Source: Bacteroides mediterraneensis (GTDB lineage: Bacteria > Bacteroidota > Bacteroidia > Bacteroidales > Bacteroidaceae). Taken from it: DNA of 64,000 nucleotides. Position numbers and translations under genes: made by a program. Below are positions 35,199 to 43,566 of this stretch, one piece after another. The notes beneath the pieces are model-generated. The model did no database searches. It was not told where the DNA came from and worked only from the letters and a program-made list of their open reading frames with translations. The stretch covers positions 2,319,935 through 2,383,934 of the forward strand of contig NZ_LT635783.1 in assembly GCF_900128455.1 (NCBI RefSeq). The letters run 5' to 3'. Positions within the stretch are counted from its first letter, which is position 1, and every line of letters starts with the position of its first letter.

Positions 35199-35345
35199 GT
35201 GACACGGGAATATGACGTGGTGGTAGGTACGGAACTGATTGACCCCAAAAATCCGGACAGGGGATATCGATACGAAGAAAAGAACGTGAAGGAAACCACC
35301 AAAGAGGCCTACGACACGCTTACTTTCGAGATTACTTACAACTGA
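35199..35345 (+). pseudogene. Probable 3' remnant of a protein-coding gene
   Basis: A 48-codon open frame from GTG to TGA that reads like real protein (charged, balanced, ending YDTLTFEITYN) but lacks an ATG, a credible upstream start, or any neighbour in frame beyond the repeat array. The last 10 bases overlap the end of the AraC-type gene. Best explained as the tail of a deleted gene. I do not know its parent family. Confidence 0.45.
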
Positions 35346-36199
35346 TGCCCGCCGGCTTCGGGTGCATGCGCTTTCCGGTAGTCCATGGGAGTCATCCCGT
35401 GGTGCTGCCGGAAAAGCTTGTTCAGGTAGCAGGAGTCGATGTATCCCATCCGGCTGGCAATCTCCTTCACACTCATGCGGGTACCCGTGAGCAACTCCTC
35501 CACCCGCTTCAGGCGGTTCTTGGAAACATAAAGCCGGAAATCCTCACCGAAATTCCGCTTGAAGAAACGTCCAATGTAGGTGGGCGACAACTGAAAGCGG
35601 GCGGCCAAGGCTTCCAGCCGGAGTTCATCGGGCTGGTCGATATGCTGTTCGATGTAGAGCAGCAGGTTCCGGGCCTTGTCTCCTTCCGGTCCCACTCCCG
35701 TTTCCGTGGCATCCAGTCCCCTGGCAGCCAGCAGGATGAGGCTGTTCACATAGTTCGACAAAAGCATCTCGGACAAGGCACGCTTGCCAGAGGCTTCTTC
35801 CACCAACAGTTCCATGAGCCGACGGATGGCTTCACGGTCGGCCGCAGCCGGCTGCATCCGGAACCCCGACTGCACCTCGAGCGCGCGCCCCACGTAGTGG
35901 CCGATGCTGTCGAACACATAATTCTCCGTAAAGCGGATAAACACATAACGGCTGTGCGTGCGGATGGTGTACACGTGTATCCGGCTGGGCGGAATCAGGA
36001 AGAGGTCGCCCGCCTCGTAGGTATGACACTCCCGCTCGCTGCCCACCGTATGGGCACAAAAAGTGCCGCTCCCCTCCAGAATATAGGCCATCTCAAAAAA
36101 TGAGTGCTGGTGCTCCCCGATTGGAAATTCATCGTGCTCTCTCAAAAGAATCTCCACCTGCTGATACAGATTTTCCTTCCACATAGTCGTATTCTTCAT
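35336..36199 (-). CDS. AraC-family transcriptional regulator
   Basis: About 287 residues. The N-terminal half is a cupin sensor (GEHQHSFFEMAYILEGSGTF, then AGDLFLIPPSRIHVY). The last 100 residues hold the double helix-turn-helix AraC domain: RFQLSPTYIGRFFKRNFGEDFRLYVSKNRLKRVEELL and IASRMGYIDSCYLNKLFRQHHGMTPMDYRK. ATG 36199 or 36184 may be the start; frame alone allows 36220. It is divergent from the EamA exporter gene and may control it in response to a small molecule; the inducer is unknown. Confidence 0.92.
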   Translation of the reverse strand: MKNTTMWKENLYQQVEILLREHDEFPIGEHQHSFFEMAYILEGSGTFCAHTVGSERECHTYEAGDLFLIPPSRIHVYTIRTHSRYVFIRFTENYVFDSIGHYVGRALEVQSGFRMQPAAADREAIRRLMELLVEEASGKRALSEMLLSNYVNSLILLAARGLDATETGVGPEGDKARNLLLYIEQHIDQPDELRLEALAARFQLSPTYIGRFFKRNFGEDFRLYVSKNRLKRVEELLTGTRMSVKEIASRMGYIDSCYLNKLFRQHHGMTPMDYRKAHAPEAGGHQL

Positions 36200-36209
36200 G
36201 ATTATAGCA

Positions 36210-36217
36210 CAAAAATA
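36210..36217 (-). promoter_or_regulatory. Probable promoter of the AraC-type gene
   Basis: Minus-strand TATTTTTG matches TAnnTTTG. Its closeness to ATG 36199 would favour the internal start at 36184. Confidence 0.38.
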
Positions 36218-36241
36218 CAATATTAATCCCTCACTCCTTCC

Positions 36242-36249
36242 TAACTTTG
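36242..36249 (+). promoter_or_regulatory. Probable promoter of the EamA exporter gene
   Basis: TAACTTTG matches TAnnTTTG, 35 bp before the start codon. The -33 element is poor, as expected for an activator-dependent promoter. Confidence 0.45.
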
Positions 36250-36284
36250 CAGCGTTTTTTGAAAATAATTAAGACACAGACTAT

Positions 36285-37238
36285 ATGGAAAAATTTAGCT
36301 GGAAAGGACATGCTTCCATGCTGGGAGCCAACACAATGTGGGGGCTGATGTCGCCCATGTCCAAATTGCTGATGGCCGGGGGGGCCGTCACACCGCTGGT
36401 CGTTACGGACTTGCGTATCGGGGGAGCCATGGTATTGTTCTGGATTGCCTCCCTGTTTCAGAAACCGGAGCACGTGAACCACAAGGACTTGATTACGCTG
36501 TTTTTCGCTTCCCTGTTTGCCATCGTGTTCAATCAGGGTTCGTTTATTTTCGGCGTGAGCCTGAGCTCGCCGGGCGATGCGTCCATCATCACTACAAGCA
36601 TGCCGCTCTGGGCCATGGTACTGGCTGCCTTCATCCTGAAAGAACCGATTACCGGAAAGAAGGTGCTGGGTATTGCCTGCGGTGCGGGAGGTGCCTTGCT
36701 GCTTATCCTGGGAAGCAGTCAGAACCAGCCGGCTGCTTCTTCTGCCAGCCACACGGCCATCTGGGGAGATTTGCTGGTGTTATTCGCCCAGTTCTGCTAT
36801 GCCTTCTATATCGTGCGCTTCAAGGACTTCGTAAACAAATATTCGCTCATCACCATCATGAAGTGGATGTTCACCTATTCCTTCATCTGCACACTCCCCT
36901 TCTCGGCCCGCGACCTGATGAATGCCGACTGGGCCGGACTGCAGGCCACTGAAATCGGCAGCCTTATCTTCATCGTGGTAGGGGCCACCTTCATCAGTTA
37001 CATGCTGATTGTGGTGGGCCAGAAGAACCTCCGTCCGACGGTAGCCGGCATGTACAACTACATCCAGCCGCTGGTAGCCTGCATCGTGGCCGTATGCTGG
37101 GGCATGGATTCCTTCAACCTGACGAAAATCATTGCCGTGGTACTGATTTTCGGTGGGGTCTATCTGGTTACTTCCAGCCGCAGCCGGAAGGAAATGGAAG
37201 CCTATCAGCAAGCGCAATCTGCAGAAGAAAATTCGTAA
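36285..37238 (+). CDS. EamA/DMT-family metabolite exporter
   Basis: A 317-residue drug/metabolite transporter with about ten membrane segments in two EamA repeats (first opening ASMLGANTMWGLMSPMSK, second WGDLLVLFAQFCYAFYIVRF). Typical end of each repeat: MPLWAMVLAAFILKEPITGKK and PLVACIVAVCWGMD. Substrate unknown; such proteins export amino acids, nucleosides or sugars. Divergent from an AraC-type regulator with only 85 bp between the start codons. Confidence 0.9.
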   Translation: MEKFSWKGHASMLGANTMWGLMSPMSKLLMAGGAVTPLVVTDLRIGGAMVLFWIASLFQKPEHVNHKDLITLFFASLFAIVFNQGSFIFGVSLSSPGDASIITTSMPLWAMVLAAFILKEPITGKKVLGIACGAGGALLLILGSSQNQPAASSASHTAIWGDLLVLFAQFCYAFYIVRFKDFVNKYSLITIMKWMFTYSFICTLPFSARDLMNADWAGLQATEIGSLIFIVVGATFISYMLIVVGQKNLRPTVAGMYNYIQPLVACIVAVCWGMDSFNLTKIIAVVLIFGGVYLVTSSRSRKEMEAYQQAQSAEENS

Positions 37239-37250
37239 ACGTCTTTTTCA

Positions 37251-37282
37251 TTCGCATATTCCCTCATTTTTCCTTACCTTTG
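37251..37282 (+). promoter_or_regulatory. Probable lgt promoter
   Basis: TTCG, 20 bases, then TACCTTTG (37275-37282), one mismatch from the full pattern. It predicts a leader of about 20 nt. Confidence 0.55.
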
Positions 37283-37306
37283 CTCCGATTCTTAAAAAAA
37301 GGAAAA

Positions 37307-38140
37307 ATGAGGGAATTACTTTATATACACTGGAATCCGGACCCGGCCTTGTTTCACCTTGGAGGGTTTACGCTCCGATGGTACAGCGTGTGCTGGGTTA
37401 TCGCCATTCTGAGCGGCACACAAGTGGTCTACCGTCTGTACAAACAGAAAGGGCTTCCGCTGGATACGTTTCAAACCCTGTTCACTTACAGTTTCATCGG
37501 AATCTTTGCCGGAGCACGACTGGGGCACTGTCTCTTTTATGACCCACAGTATTTCCTGAGCCATCCGCTGGAAATCATCCTTCCGGTTCACTTCCTGCCG
37601 CAAGGGGGATGGGTGTTCACCGGATATGCCGGACTGGCCAGCCACGGTGGTACGCTGGGGCTGATTCTGGCCTTGGTCCTTTTCTGCCGAAAAACGAAAA
37701 TTCATTTTCTTGATATCCTCGACATGATGGGTATCGCCGCTCCTTTGGGGGCCGGATTCATCCGTCTGGCCAACCTGATGAACTCTGAAATCATCGGTAT
37801 GCCCACGAATGTGCCTTGGGCCTTCGTCTTCGAACGTGTGGACATGCAGCCCCGCCATCCGGCCCAGCTCTACGAGGCACTGGCGTATTTCGTCTTCTTC
37901 CTGATTATGCTGGCCGTCTACCGGACACGGAAAGACCGTGTGCAGAAAGGATTTTATTTCGGTCTGTGCATCACCCTGATTTTCACCTTCCGTTTCTTCG
38001 TGGAATTCCTGAAGGAAAGACAAGTGGACTTTGAGAATGCTCTTCCGATAGACATGGGACAGATTCTGAGCCTCCCTTTCATTGCCGTAGGATTGTATTT
38101 TGTATTCCGTAAAGCACATACCCGCCATGCCCGAAACTGA
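37307..38140 (+). CDS. lgt: Prolipoprotein diacylglyceryl transferase
   Basis: Inner-membrane enzyme that adds diacylglycerol from phosphatidylglycerol to the lipobox Cys of prolipoproteins, needed for the lipoproteins seen in this window. The start is ATG 37307 (277 residues); the open frame reaches 37094 inside the preceding gene. Seven membrane segments, FTLRWYSVCWVIAI, GGWVFTGYAGLASHGGTLG and GFIRLANLMNSEIIGMPTNVPW, which holds the conserved Lgt signature around Arg and Asn. It overlaps folK by 14 bp. Confidence 0.96.
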   Translation: MRELLYIHWNPDPALFHLGGFTLRWYSVCWVIAILSGTQVVYRLYKQKGLPLDTFQTLFTYSFIGIFAGARLGHCLFYDPQYFLSHPLEIILPVHFLPQGGWVFTGYAGLASHGGTLGLILALVLFCRKTKIHFLDILDMMGIAAPLGAGFIRLANLMNSEIIGMPTNVPWAFVFERVDMQPRHPAQLYEALAYFVFFLIMLAVYRTRKDRVQKGFYFGLCITLIFTFRFFVEFLKERQVDFENALPIDMGQILSLPFIAVGLYFVFRKAHTRHARN

Positions 38141-38534
38141 TGTATCTCATACCTGCCTGCTCTGCATGGGTTCCAACCTGGACGCCCGGCTTCACCTGAA
38201 GAATGCGGAAGAGTCGCTGCAACGGCTTTTCCCGGGAATTGAATGGGGGGAAATCGTGGAGACACAACCGGAAAGGATGAGCAACCCGCAACCGTTTCTG
38301 AACCGGGCGGCCCGTTTTCATACCTCACTGGCCATGAAGGAGGTACGGAACTTACTGAAAGAAATCGAACAGACCAACGGCCGAACTCCCCAAAGCAAGG
38401 AGGAAGGACGCATCCCCCTCGACATCGACTTGCTGACCTACGACCAGCAGGTGCTTAAACCCTTGGACTTGAAAAAAGAATACGTACGCCGGGCCTTCCT
38501 TCACGCCAGCTTCACATATCCCAGCCGGGTATAG
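38127..38534 (+). CDS. folK: FolK, folate pyrophosphokinase
   Basis: Transfers pyrophosphate from ATP to 6-hydroxymethyl-dihydropterin in folate synthesis. The ATG at 38127 gives 135 residues, slightly short for the family. Features: LLCMGSNLDARLHLKNAEESL, TQPERMSNPQPFLNRAARFHTSL and the metal-binding RIPLDIDLLTYD. The C-terminal HPR-type motif reads YVRRAFLHASF, so the usual HPR is altered. It overlaps lgt upstream and overlaps the ExoX-C gene on the other strand by 34 bp. Confidence 0.88.
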   Translation: MPETDVSHTCLLCMGSNLDARLHLKNAEESLQRLFPGIEWGEIVETQPERMSNPQPFLNRAARFHTSLAMKEVRNLLKEIEQTNGRTPQSKEEGRIPLDIDLLTYDQQVLKPLDLKKEYVRRAFLHASFTYPSRV

Positions 38535-39289
38535 CGTACCCCGTGTGATTCATAGTGCGACATCACCTTGGCCGACAGCAAATGCAGGAACTGTTGCGGC
38601 TCAATCGCCCGGCTGCGACAACTCAGCACATTGGGACTCAGGCTACGGGCACGGGCCTTGACAAGAAACGTGAAACGGTTGCCGTCGCGGTCGGCCGCCA
38701 GCACGTTCTGGTCGACAAAAAAATCAGGTTTATAAGTATCTACCTGCAACCGCACGTGAAGCACCGTTACCTGCAAATCTTTCAACGTATCACCCACCTC
38801 CCGCACAAACTGGCTGACGGAAGCGATACGCGGCTTGCGCACGGTCAGTTCAAAGTGTACCACGGCAAAACGTTTGGCCAGTTCCACCGTACGTTCATAC
38901 CGCGGATTGTGAGGCTCAAACTTGTTGGCCAGCCAAAGTATATACGAAGGGTCAATGTAATATATCTCCGCCAAATGTTTTCCCTTGTATTTGCCGAAAG
39001 GCATCAAATCGTCCAAAAGGCCGTAATACGGTTCAAACCGTTCATTGTCGGCTGTTTCCAGCCTCACATTACAGTTCTGCAACATCGAGAAGGCACGGGC
39101 CGAAGCCGCATCCAACGTCACGCCCAGCGTACGGACAAAGAGATAGGACGGAGGAGAAAGAAATTCGCGCCACAGCGCATAATACGGGCGATACTCGGTC
39201 GCCATGCTGATAAGATAGGCTCCATTGTCACGCGTGCGTCCACGATTGAAAAGCTCCAATTCCTTTTGTACTTGTGCGGTGATTTCCAT
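38501..39289 (-). CDS. ExoX-C-domain protein without a nuclease domain
   Basis: A 262-residue soluble protein. Residues 96-123 (MPFGKYKGKHLAEIYYIDPS) match the C-terminal module of exodeoxyribonuclease X, also present in the 10785-11561 exonuclease. The N-terminal 90 residues and the last 130 do not show DEDD exonuclease motifs, so any nucleic-acid role would be binding rather than cutting. Function unknown. It converges on folK with a 34-bp overlap. Confidence 0.75.
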   Translation of the reverse strand: MEITAQVQKELELFNRGRTRDNGAYLISMATEYRPYYALWREFLSPPSYLFVRTLGVTLDAASARAFSMLQNCNVRLETADNERFEPYYGLLDDLMPFGKYKGKHLAEIYYIDPSYILWLANKFEPHNPRYERTVELAKRFAVVHFELTVRKPRIASVSQFVREVGDTLKDLQVTVLHVRLQVDTYKPDFFVDQNVLAADRDGNRFTFLVKARARSLSPNVLSCRSRAIEPQQFLHLLSAKVMSHYESHGVRYTRLGYVKLA

Positions 39290-39356
39290 ACCTGCCTCCT
39301 ACTTTGAAGGCAAGATATAAAAAAAGAATCGAAAATGCAAGTTTATACAAACAAAA

Positions 39357-39392
39357 CGGGAGGAAACGGCCCTTTATCTGCCTTTCCTCCCG
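39357..39392 (-). terminator. Terminator of uxaB
   Basis: A 10-bp perfect stem, CGGGAGGAAA (39357-39366) with TTTCCTCCCG (39383-39392). On the minus strand it is followed by TTTTGTTTG. It lies 34 bp after the uxaB stop codon. Confidence 0.82.
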
Positions 39393-39425
39393 TCAAGATG
39401 AATATGGAATTCTAACAATTAATTG

Positions 39426-40865
39426 TCAAAGAATGGCCTTCACCGTTTCCAGCATACCTTTCTCCTGAATGCTGTCAAGGTCTTTCTTCACGGCTTCCTT
39501 CAGCCCCGGAATCAGGTTCAGGTCTTCGCCCCAGATAGAAGTGGCCCCCAGCACACCTTCCGCAATCTTGGCCGTATCGCCCGTAGCCCACAGCTGTTTC
39601 AGCAAATCCATGATTTCCGGTGCGTCGTTGGGGACAATTTCAGCCCCATCGGCACGTACACCTCCTTTATAGTAAGTGATGATGGCAGCCAGTCCCAGTA
39701 CCAGTCCTTCGGGCAGTTTGCCCTTACGCTGCAAGTACGTTTTCAGTCCGGGCAGGTCACGGGTCTGGTATTTCGGGAAGGAATTCAGCATGATGGAAGT
39801 CACCTGATGGTCTACAAACGGGTTATTAAAGCGTTCCAGCACATCGTGTGCAAATTTCTCCAGCTCCTCTTTCGGCAGATTCAAGGTTTCCATCAGTTCG
39901 TCGAACATCACCTTATGGATGAACTTGCCGACCACCGGATGCTGGCAGGCATCGCGCACGATATTGATGCCGGAAAGGTATGCCACCGGAGAGAGTACGG
40001 TATGTGGACCGTTCAGCAAGGTCACCTTCCGTTCATGGTACGGTGCTTCCGACGGTACGAACAGCACGTTCAGTCCGGCCTTGTCGGCAGGGAATTCGGC
40101 GGCAACTTCCTTCGGCGCCTCGATGACCCACAAGTGGAAGATTTCGGCCTGTACCACCATGTTGTCGTCATATTGCAACTTTTCCTTGATGGCGTCGATG
40201 TCCTTGCGCGGGAATCCCGGTACGATACGGTCGACCAGCGTGGCATATACACCGCAAGCCTTTTCAAACCAGTTTTTGAAGCCGTCGCCCAGGTTCCAGA
40301 GTTCGATGTACTGGTAGATGGTCTCCTTCAGCTTGTGCCCGTTCAGGAAAATCAGTTCACACGGGAAGATAATCAGCCCTTTCGACATATCGCCCTGGAA
40401 GGTCTGATAGCGATGATACAAAAGCTGTGTCAGTTTTCCGGGATAGGATGAAGCCGGCGCATCGTCCAGCTTGCAGGAAGGGTCGAAGGCAATGCCCGCT
40501 TCCGTCGTATTGGAAATCACGAAACGCATCTCGGGTTGTTCGGCCAGTCTCAGGAAATCCTGGAACTGGTGGTAAGGATTCAGGGCACGGCTGATGACGT
40601 CAATCATCGTCAGGCTGTTCACAGCCTCTCCTTTTTCCAGTCCCTGCAGGTTGACATGATACAGGCAATCCTGAGCGTTCAGCTTGTCAATCATTCCCTT
40701 TTCGATGGGCTGTACCACTACCACGCTGCTGTTGAAGTCGGCCTTTTCGTTCATGTTGTAAATAATCCAGTCCACAAATGCACGGAGGAAATTCCCTTCA
40801 CCAAACTGGATGATTCTTTCCGGACGGACCGTCTTACGGGCGGTCTCTTTGTTCAATGCTTTCAT
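39426..40865 (-). CDS. uxaB: Tagaturonate reductase (altronate oxidoreductase)
   Basis: Converts D-tagaturonate to D-altronate with NADH in galacturonate catabolism. The 479 residues match the polyol/mannitol dehydrogenase family: nucleotide-binding start RIIQFGEGNFLRAFVDWII, then VISNTTEAGIAFDP, ELIFLNGHKLK, the catalytic Lys stretch LLNGPHTVLSPVAYL, and DHQVTSIMLNSFPKY. It is divergent from uxaC, the pathway's isomerase, with shared control sequences between. Fructuronate reductase UxuB is a related alternative, but length and motif KVTLLNGPH favour UxaB. Confidence 0.92.
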   Translation of the reverse strand: MKALNKETARKTVRPERIIQFGEGNFLRAFVDWIIYNMNEKADFNSSVVVVQPIEKGMIDKLNAQDCLYHVNLQGLEKGEAVNSLTMIDVISRALNPYHQFQDFLRLAEQPEMRFVISNTTEAGIAFDPSCKLDDAPASSYPGKLTQLLYHRYQTFQGDMSKGLIIFPCELIFLNGHKLKETIYQYIELWNLGDGFKNWFEKACGVYATLVDRIVPGFPRKDIDAIKEKLQYDDNMVVQAEIFHLWVIEAPKEVAAEFPADKAGLNVLFVPSEAPYHERKVTLLNGPHTVLSPVAYLSGINIVRDACQHPVVGKFIHKVMFDELMETLNLPKEELEKFAHDVLERFNNPFVDHQVTSIMLNSFPKYQTRDLPGLKTYLQRKGKLPEGLVLGLAAIITYYKGGVRADGAEIVPNDAPEIMDLLKQLWATGDTAKIAEGVLGATSIWGEDLNLIPGLKEAVKKDLDSIQEKGMLETVKAIL

Positions 40866-40952
40866 ACTATATCTTTAATTCACAAAATTGTTTCTTTTTG
40901 GCTCATTCACACCCTATAAACATCTATTTTTCAATTAATTAGATTTCCCTCG

Positions 40953-40982
40953 GCAACATTAAATTTCATAAATGAGTGTTGC
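40953..40982. promoter_or_regulatory. Spaced half-sites near the uxaB transcription start
   Basis: GCAACA (40953-40958) and TGTTGC (40977-40982) are complementary half-sites 18 bp apart and share the CAACA/TGTTG core of the neighbouring palindrome at 41057. They lie just downstream of the predicted uxaB start point. Confidence 0.45.
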
Positions 40983-41011
40983 AAAGGTAATAAATATTTT
41001 GTTATTCCAAA
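40982..41011 (-). promoter_or_regulatory. uxaB promoter
   Basis: On the minus strand TTTG (41011-41008), 18 bases, then TACCTTTG (40989-40982). Full -7 match. Leader about 110 nt. Confidence 0.65.
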
Positions 41012-41028
41012 GAAAATTTCTACTTTCG
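40998..41028 (+). promoter_or_regulatory. uxaC promoter
   Basis: TTTG (40998-41001), 19 bases, then TACTTTCG (41021-41028), one mismatch from consensus. It overlaps the divergent uxaB promoter, so the two compete for or share polymerase. Leader about 100 nt. Confidence 0.62.
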
Positions 41029-41056
41029 TGTTCGATAACGGAAAGGTAATCGATAT

Positions 41057-41076
41057 TTTATGTTGCCCAACATAAA
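41057..41076. promoter_or_regulatory. 20-bp palindromic operator upstream of uxaC
   Basis: TTTATGTTG-CC-CAACATAAA is a perfect palindrome with 9-bp arms, about 25 bp downstream of the predicted uxaC start point. This suits a LacI- or GntR-type repressor acting as a roadblock. No such regulator gene is in the window. Confidence 0.65.
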
Positions 41077-41133
41077 TAAATTGTAACCTGCCGCTTAAAT
41101 ACAACCCTACAAACATTAAAAAACACATTCGTC

Positions 41134-42537
41134 ATGAAGAAATTTATGGATGAAAACTTCCTGTTGCAGACTGAAACCGCGCAGGAACTATATCACAACC
41201 ATGCGGCCAAGATGCCCATCATCGACTACCACTGTCACCTGAGTCCGAAAATGGTGGCCGACGATTACCAGTTCAAGTCTATCACCGAAATCTGGCTGGG
41301 AGGTGACCACTATAAATGGCGTGCCATGCGAAGCAACGGTGTGGCTGAACGTTATTGCACCGGCGATGCCTCCGACTGGGAAAAGTTCGAAAAATGGGCA
41401 GAGACCGTTCCCTACACGCTCCGTAACCCATTGTACCACTGGACGCACCTGGAACTGAAAACAGCTTTTGGCATCGACAAGATTCTGAATCCATCTACCG
41501 CCCGCGAAATCTTTGACGAATGTAATGCCAAACTGGCTACTCCGGAATATTCCGCCCGCAACCTGATGCGCCGTTACCATGTGGAAACGGTATGTACTAC
41601 CGACGACCCGGTGGATTCACTGGAATACCACATCGCTACCCGTGAAAGCGGCTTTGAAATCAAGATGCTGCCCACTTGGCGTCCGGACAAGGCCATGGCT
41701 GTGGAAGTACCTGCCGATTTCCGTGCCTACGTGGAAAAACTGAGCGAAGTGAGCGGCGTCAGCATCTCCAGCTTCGACGACATGGTAGAGGCCCTGCGCA
41801 AGCGTCATGCCTTCTTCGCCGCACAAGGCTGCAAGCTGTCCGACCACGGTATCGAAGAGTTCTACGCGGAAGACTATACGGATGCCGAAATCCGCGCCAT
41901 CTTTAACAAGGTATATGGCGGTACCCCGCTGACCCACGAAGAAATCCTGAAGTTCAAGTCGGCCATGCTGGTGGTATTCGGTGAGATGGACTGGGAAACC
42001 GGCTGGACACAACAGTACCACTACGGAGCCATCCGCAACAACAACACAAAGATGTTCAAGCTGATTGGTCCCGACACAGGTTTCGACTCCATCGGCGAAT
42101 TCAGCACTGCCAAGTCCATGTCGAAATTCCTCGACCGCCTGAACACGGAAGGCAAACTTACCAAGACCATCCTCTACAACCTGAACCCTTGTGCCAACGA
42201 AGTGATTGCCACCATGCTGGGCAACTTCCAGGACGGCACGATACCGGGCAAGATTCAGTTCGGTTCAGGCTGGTGGTTCCTCGACCAGAAAGACGGCATG
42301 GAGAAACAGATGAACGCACTTTCCCTGCTGGGGCTGTTGAGCCGCTTTGTGGGCATGCTCACCGACTCCCGTTCATTCCTCTCCTATCCGCGCCATGAAT
42401 ATTTCCGCCGTACACTCTGCAACCTGCTGGGCAAAGACGTGGAGAACGGAGAAATTCCGGTCAGCGAAATGCCGCGCGTGCAGCAGATGGTGGAAGACAT
42501 CAGCTACTACAACGCCAAGAACTTCTTCCAGTTCTGA
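41134..42537 (+). CDS. uxaC: Glucuronate/galacturonate isomerase
   Basis: Isomerises D-glucuronate to D-fructuronate and D-galacturonate to D-tagaturonate, the first step of hexuronate use. The 467 residues match the family. Features are the metal-binding IIDYHCHLSPKM near residue 28, TEIWLGGDHYKWRAMRSNG, TTDDPVDSLEYH and the late HEYFRRTLCNLLG. Divergent from uxaB, which takes the tagaturonate onward. A strong terminator follows at 42576. Confidence 0.97.
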   Translation: MKKFMDENFLLQTETAQELYHNHAAKMPIIDYHCHLSPKMVADDYQFKSITEIWLGGDHYKWRAMRSNGVAERYCTGDASDWEKFEKWAETVPYTLRNPLYHWTHLELKTAFGIDKILNPSTAREIFDECNAKLATPEYSARNLMRRYHVETVCTTDDPVDSLEYHIATRESGFEIKMLPTWRPDKAMAVEVPADFRAYVEKLSEVSGVSISSFDDMVEALRKRHAFFAAQGCKLSDHGIEEFYAEDYTDAEIRAIFNKVYGGTPLTHEEILKFKSAMLVVFGEMDWETGWTQQYHYGAIRNNNTKMFKLIGPDTGFDSIGEFSTAKSMSKFLDRLNTEGKLTKTILYNLNPCANEVIATMLGNFQDGTIPGKIQFGSGWWFLDQKDGMEKQMNALSLLGLLSRFVGMLTDSRSFLSYPRHEYFRRTLCNLLGKDVENGEIPVSEMPRVQQMVEDISYYNAKNFFQF

Positions 42538-42575
42538 CCAATCGCAAGCTGAAAAAACATACTATAATCCATTTC

Positions 42576-42606
42576 AAGGCCGTTCCTTTCGGGACGGCCT
42601 TATTTG
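42576..42606 (+). terminator. Terminator of uxaC
   Basis: An 11-bp stem (42576-42586 with 42591-42601) with a UUUC loop. ATTTG follows, so the T-tail is short, and it merges into the next promoter. Confidence 0.8.
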
Positions 42607-42633
42607 ATTTCTGTCTTTTTTTCCGTATCTTTG
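42603..42633 (+). promoter_or_regulatory. Promoter of the MBL hydrolase gene
   Basis: TTTG (42603-42606), exactly 19 bases, then TATCTTTG (42626-42633). It predicts a start about 25 bases before the ATG at 42661. Confidence 0.75.
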
Positions 42634-42660
42634 CGTTCCTTTAGCAAAAAAGAAAAAGAG

Positions 42661-43467
42661 ATGAAAGTACAGTTCATGAGTCTGGCAAGCGGAAGCAGCG
42701 GCAATTGCTACTACCTGGCTACCGACCACACCGCTATATTGATTGATGCCGGCATTGGCATCCGCACCATCAAAAAAGTGTTCAAAGACCGTATGCTAAA
42801 CCTGGAAGGCATACAAGGCGTACTCGTCACCCACGACCATGCCGACCACATCAAAGCAGTCGGCCACCTGGGAGAACGGCACGGACTTCCGGTCTACACC
42901 ACCCACGAAATACATGAGGGCATGCGCCACAGCTATTGCATGACCGAACGACTGAGTCCGGAACGCATGCATTTCATCCGGAAAGAAGAAAGCTTCACAC
43001 TGGGCGATTTCCACATCACCTGCTTCGAGGTGCCCCACGACGGTACCGACAATGTGGGCTACTGCATCACGGCCGGCGACAAGACCTTCTCTTTCCTGAC
43101 CGACATCGGACACATCACCCCCACGGCGGCACACTACATCCAGCAGAGCAACTACCTGATTATGGAAGCCAATTACGATGACACCATGCTGAAGATGGGA
43201 CCTTACCCCCAGCACCTGAAGGAACGCATTGCCGGACCCAACGGACACATGAGCAACCACGAAATGGCCGACTACCTGAGCAAGCATTTCCCCAAAGGAC
43301 TGAAATACCTGTGGCTCTGCCACCTGAGCAAGGACAACAATCATCCGGAACTGGCCTTCAAGACCGTAGAGCTGGCCTTCCGCCAGGAAAATATCTTGGT
43401 AGGCAAAGACGTGGAAGTCATCCCGTTGAGACGTACCAGCCCTTCCGAGATGTATGTCTTTGAATAG
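42661..43467 (+). CDS. MBL-fold hydrolase, YycJ/VicX-like
   Basis: A 268-residue metallo-beta-lactamase-fold protein. VTHDHADHIKAV (HxHxDH), FEVPHDGTDNVGY, LTDIGHITP, MEANYDDTML and SNHEMADYL give the full set of metal ligands, and the start VQFMSLASGSSGNCYYL is typical of YycJ. YycJ-like enzymes resemble 5'-3' nucleases with links to DNA repair. The frame extends to 42604, but promoter position and motif order support ATG 42661. Monocistronic with its own promoter and a strong terminator. Confidence 0.92.
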   Translation: MKVQFMSLASGSSGNCYYLATDHTAILIDAGIGIRTIKKVFKDRMLNLEGIQGVLVTHDHADHIKAVGHLGERHGLPVYTTHEIHEGMRHSYCMTERLSPERMHFIRKEESFTLGDFHITCFEVPHDGTDNVGYCITAGDKTFSFLTDIGHITPTAAHYIQQSNYLIMEANYDDTMLKMGPYPQHLKERIAGPNGHMSNHEMADYLSKHFPKGLKYLWLCHLSKDNNHPELAFKTVELAFRQENILVGKDVEVIPLRRTSPSEMYVFE

Positions 43468-43493
43468 CAGTTTTCCAAAGATACCGACAGAAA

Positions 43494-43544
43494 AAACGAG
43501 ATGCGCCCTCTTTCCCGAAGCAGGAAGAAGGGCGCATCTCGTTT
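43494..43544. terminator. Bidirectional terminator, 16-bp stem
   Basis: AAACGAGATGCGCCCT (43494-43509) is perfectly complementary to 43529-43544, giving a 16-bp stem with A-rich and T-rich ends. It lies between the convergent MBL and DUF4293 genes. Confidence 0.88.
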
Positions 43545-43566
43545 CAGAGATATCGCCACGCCTGTA

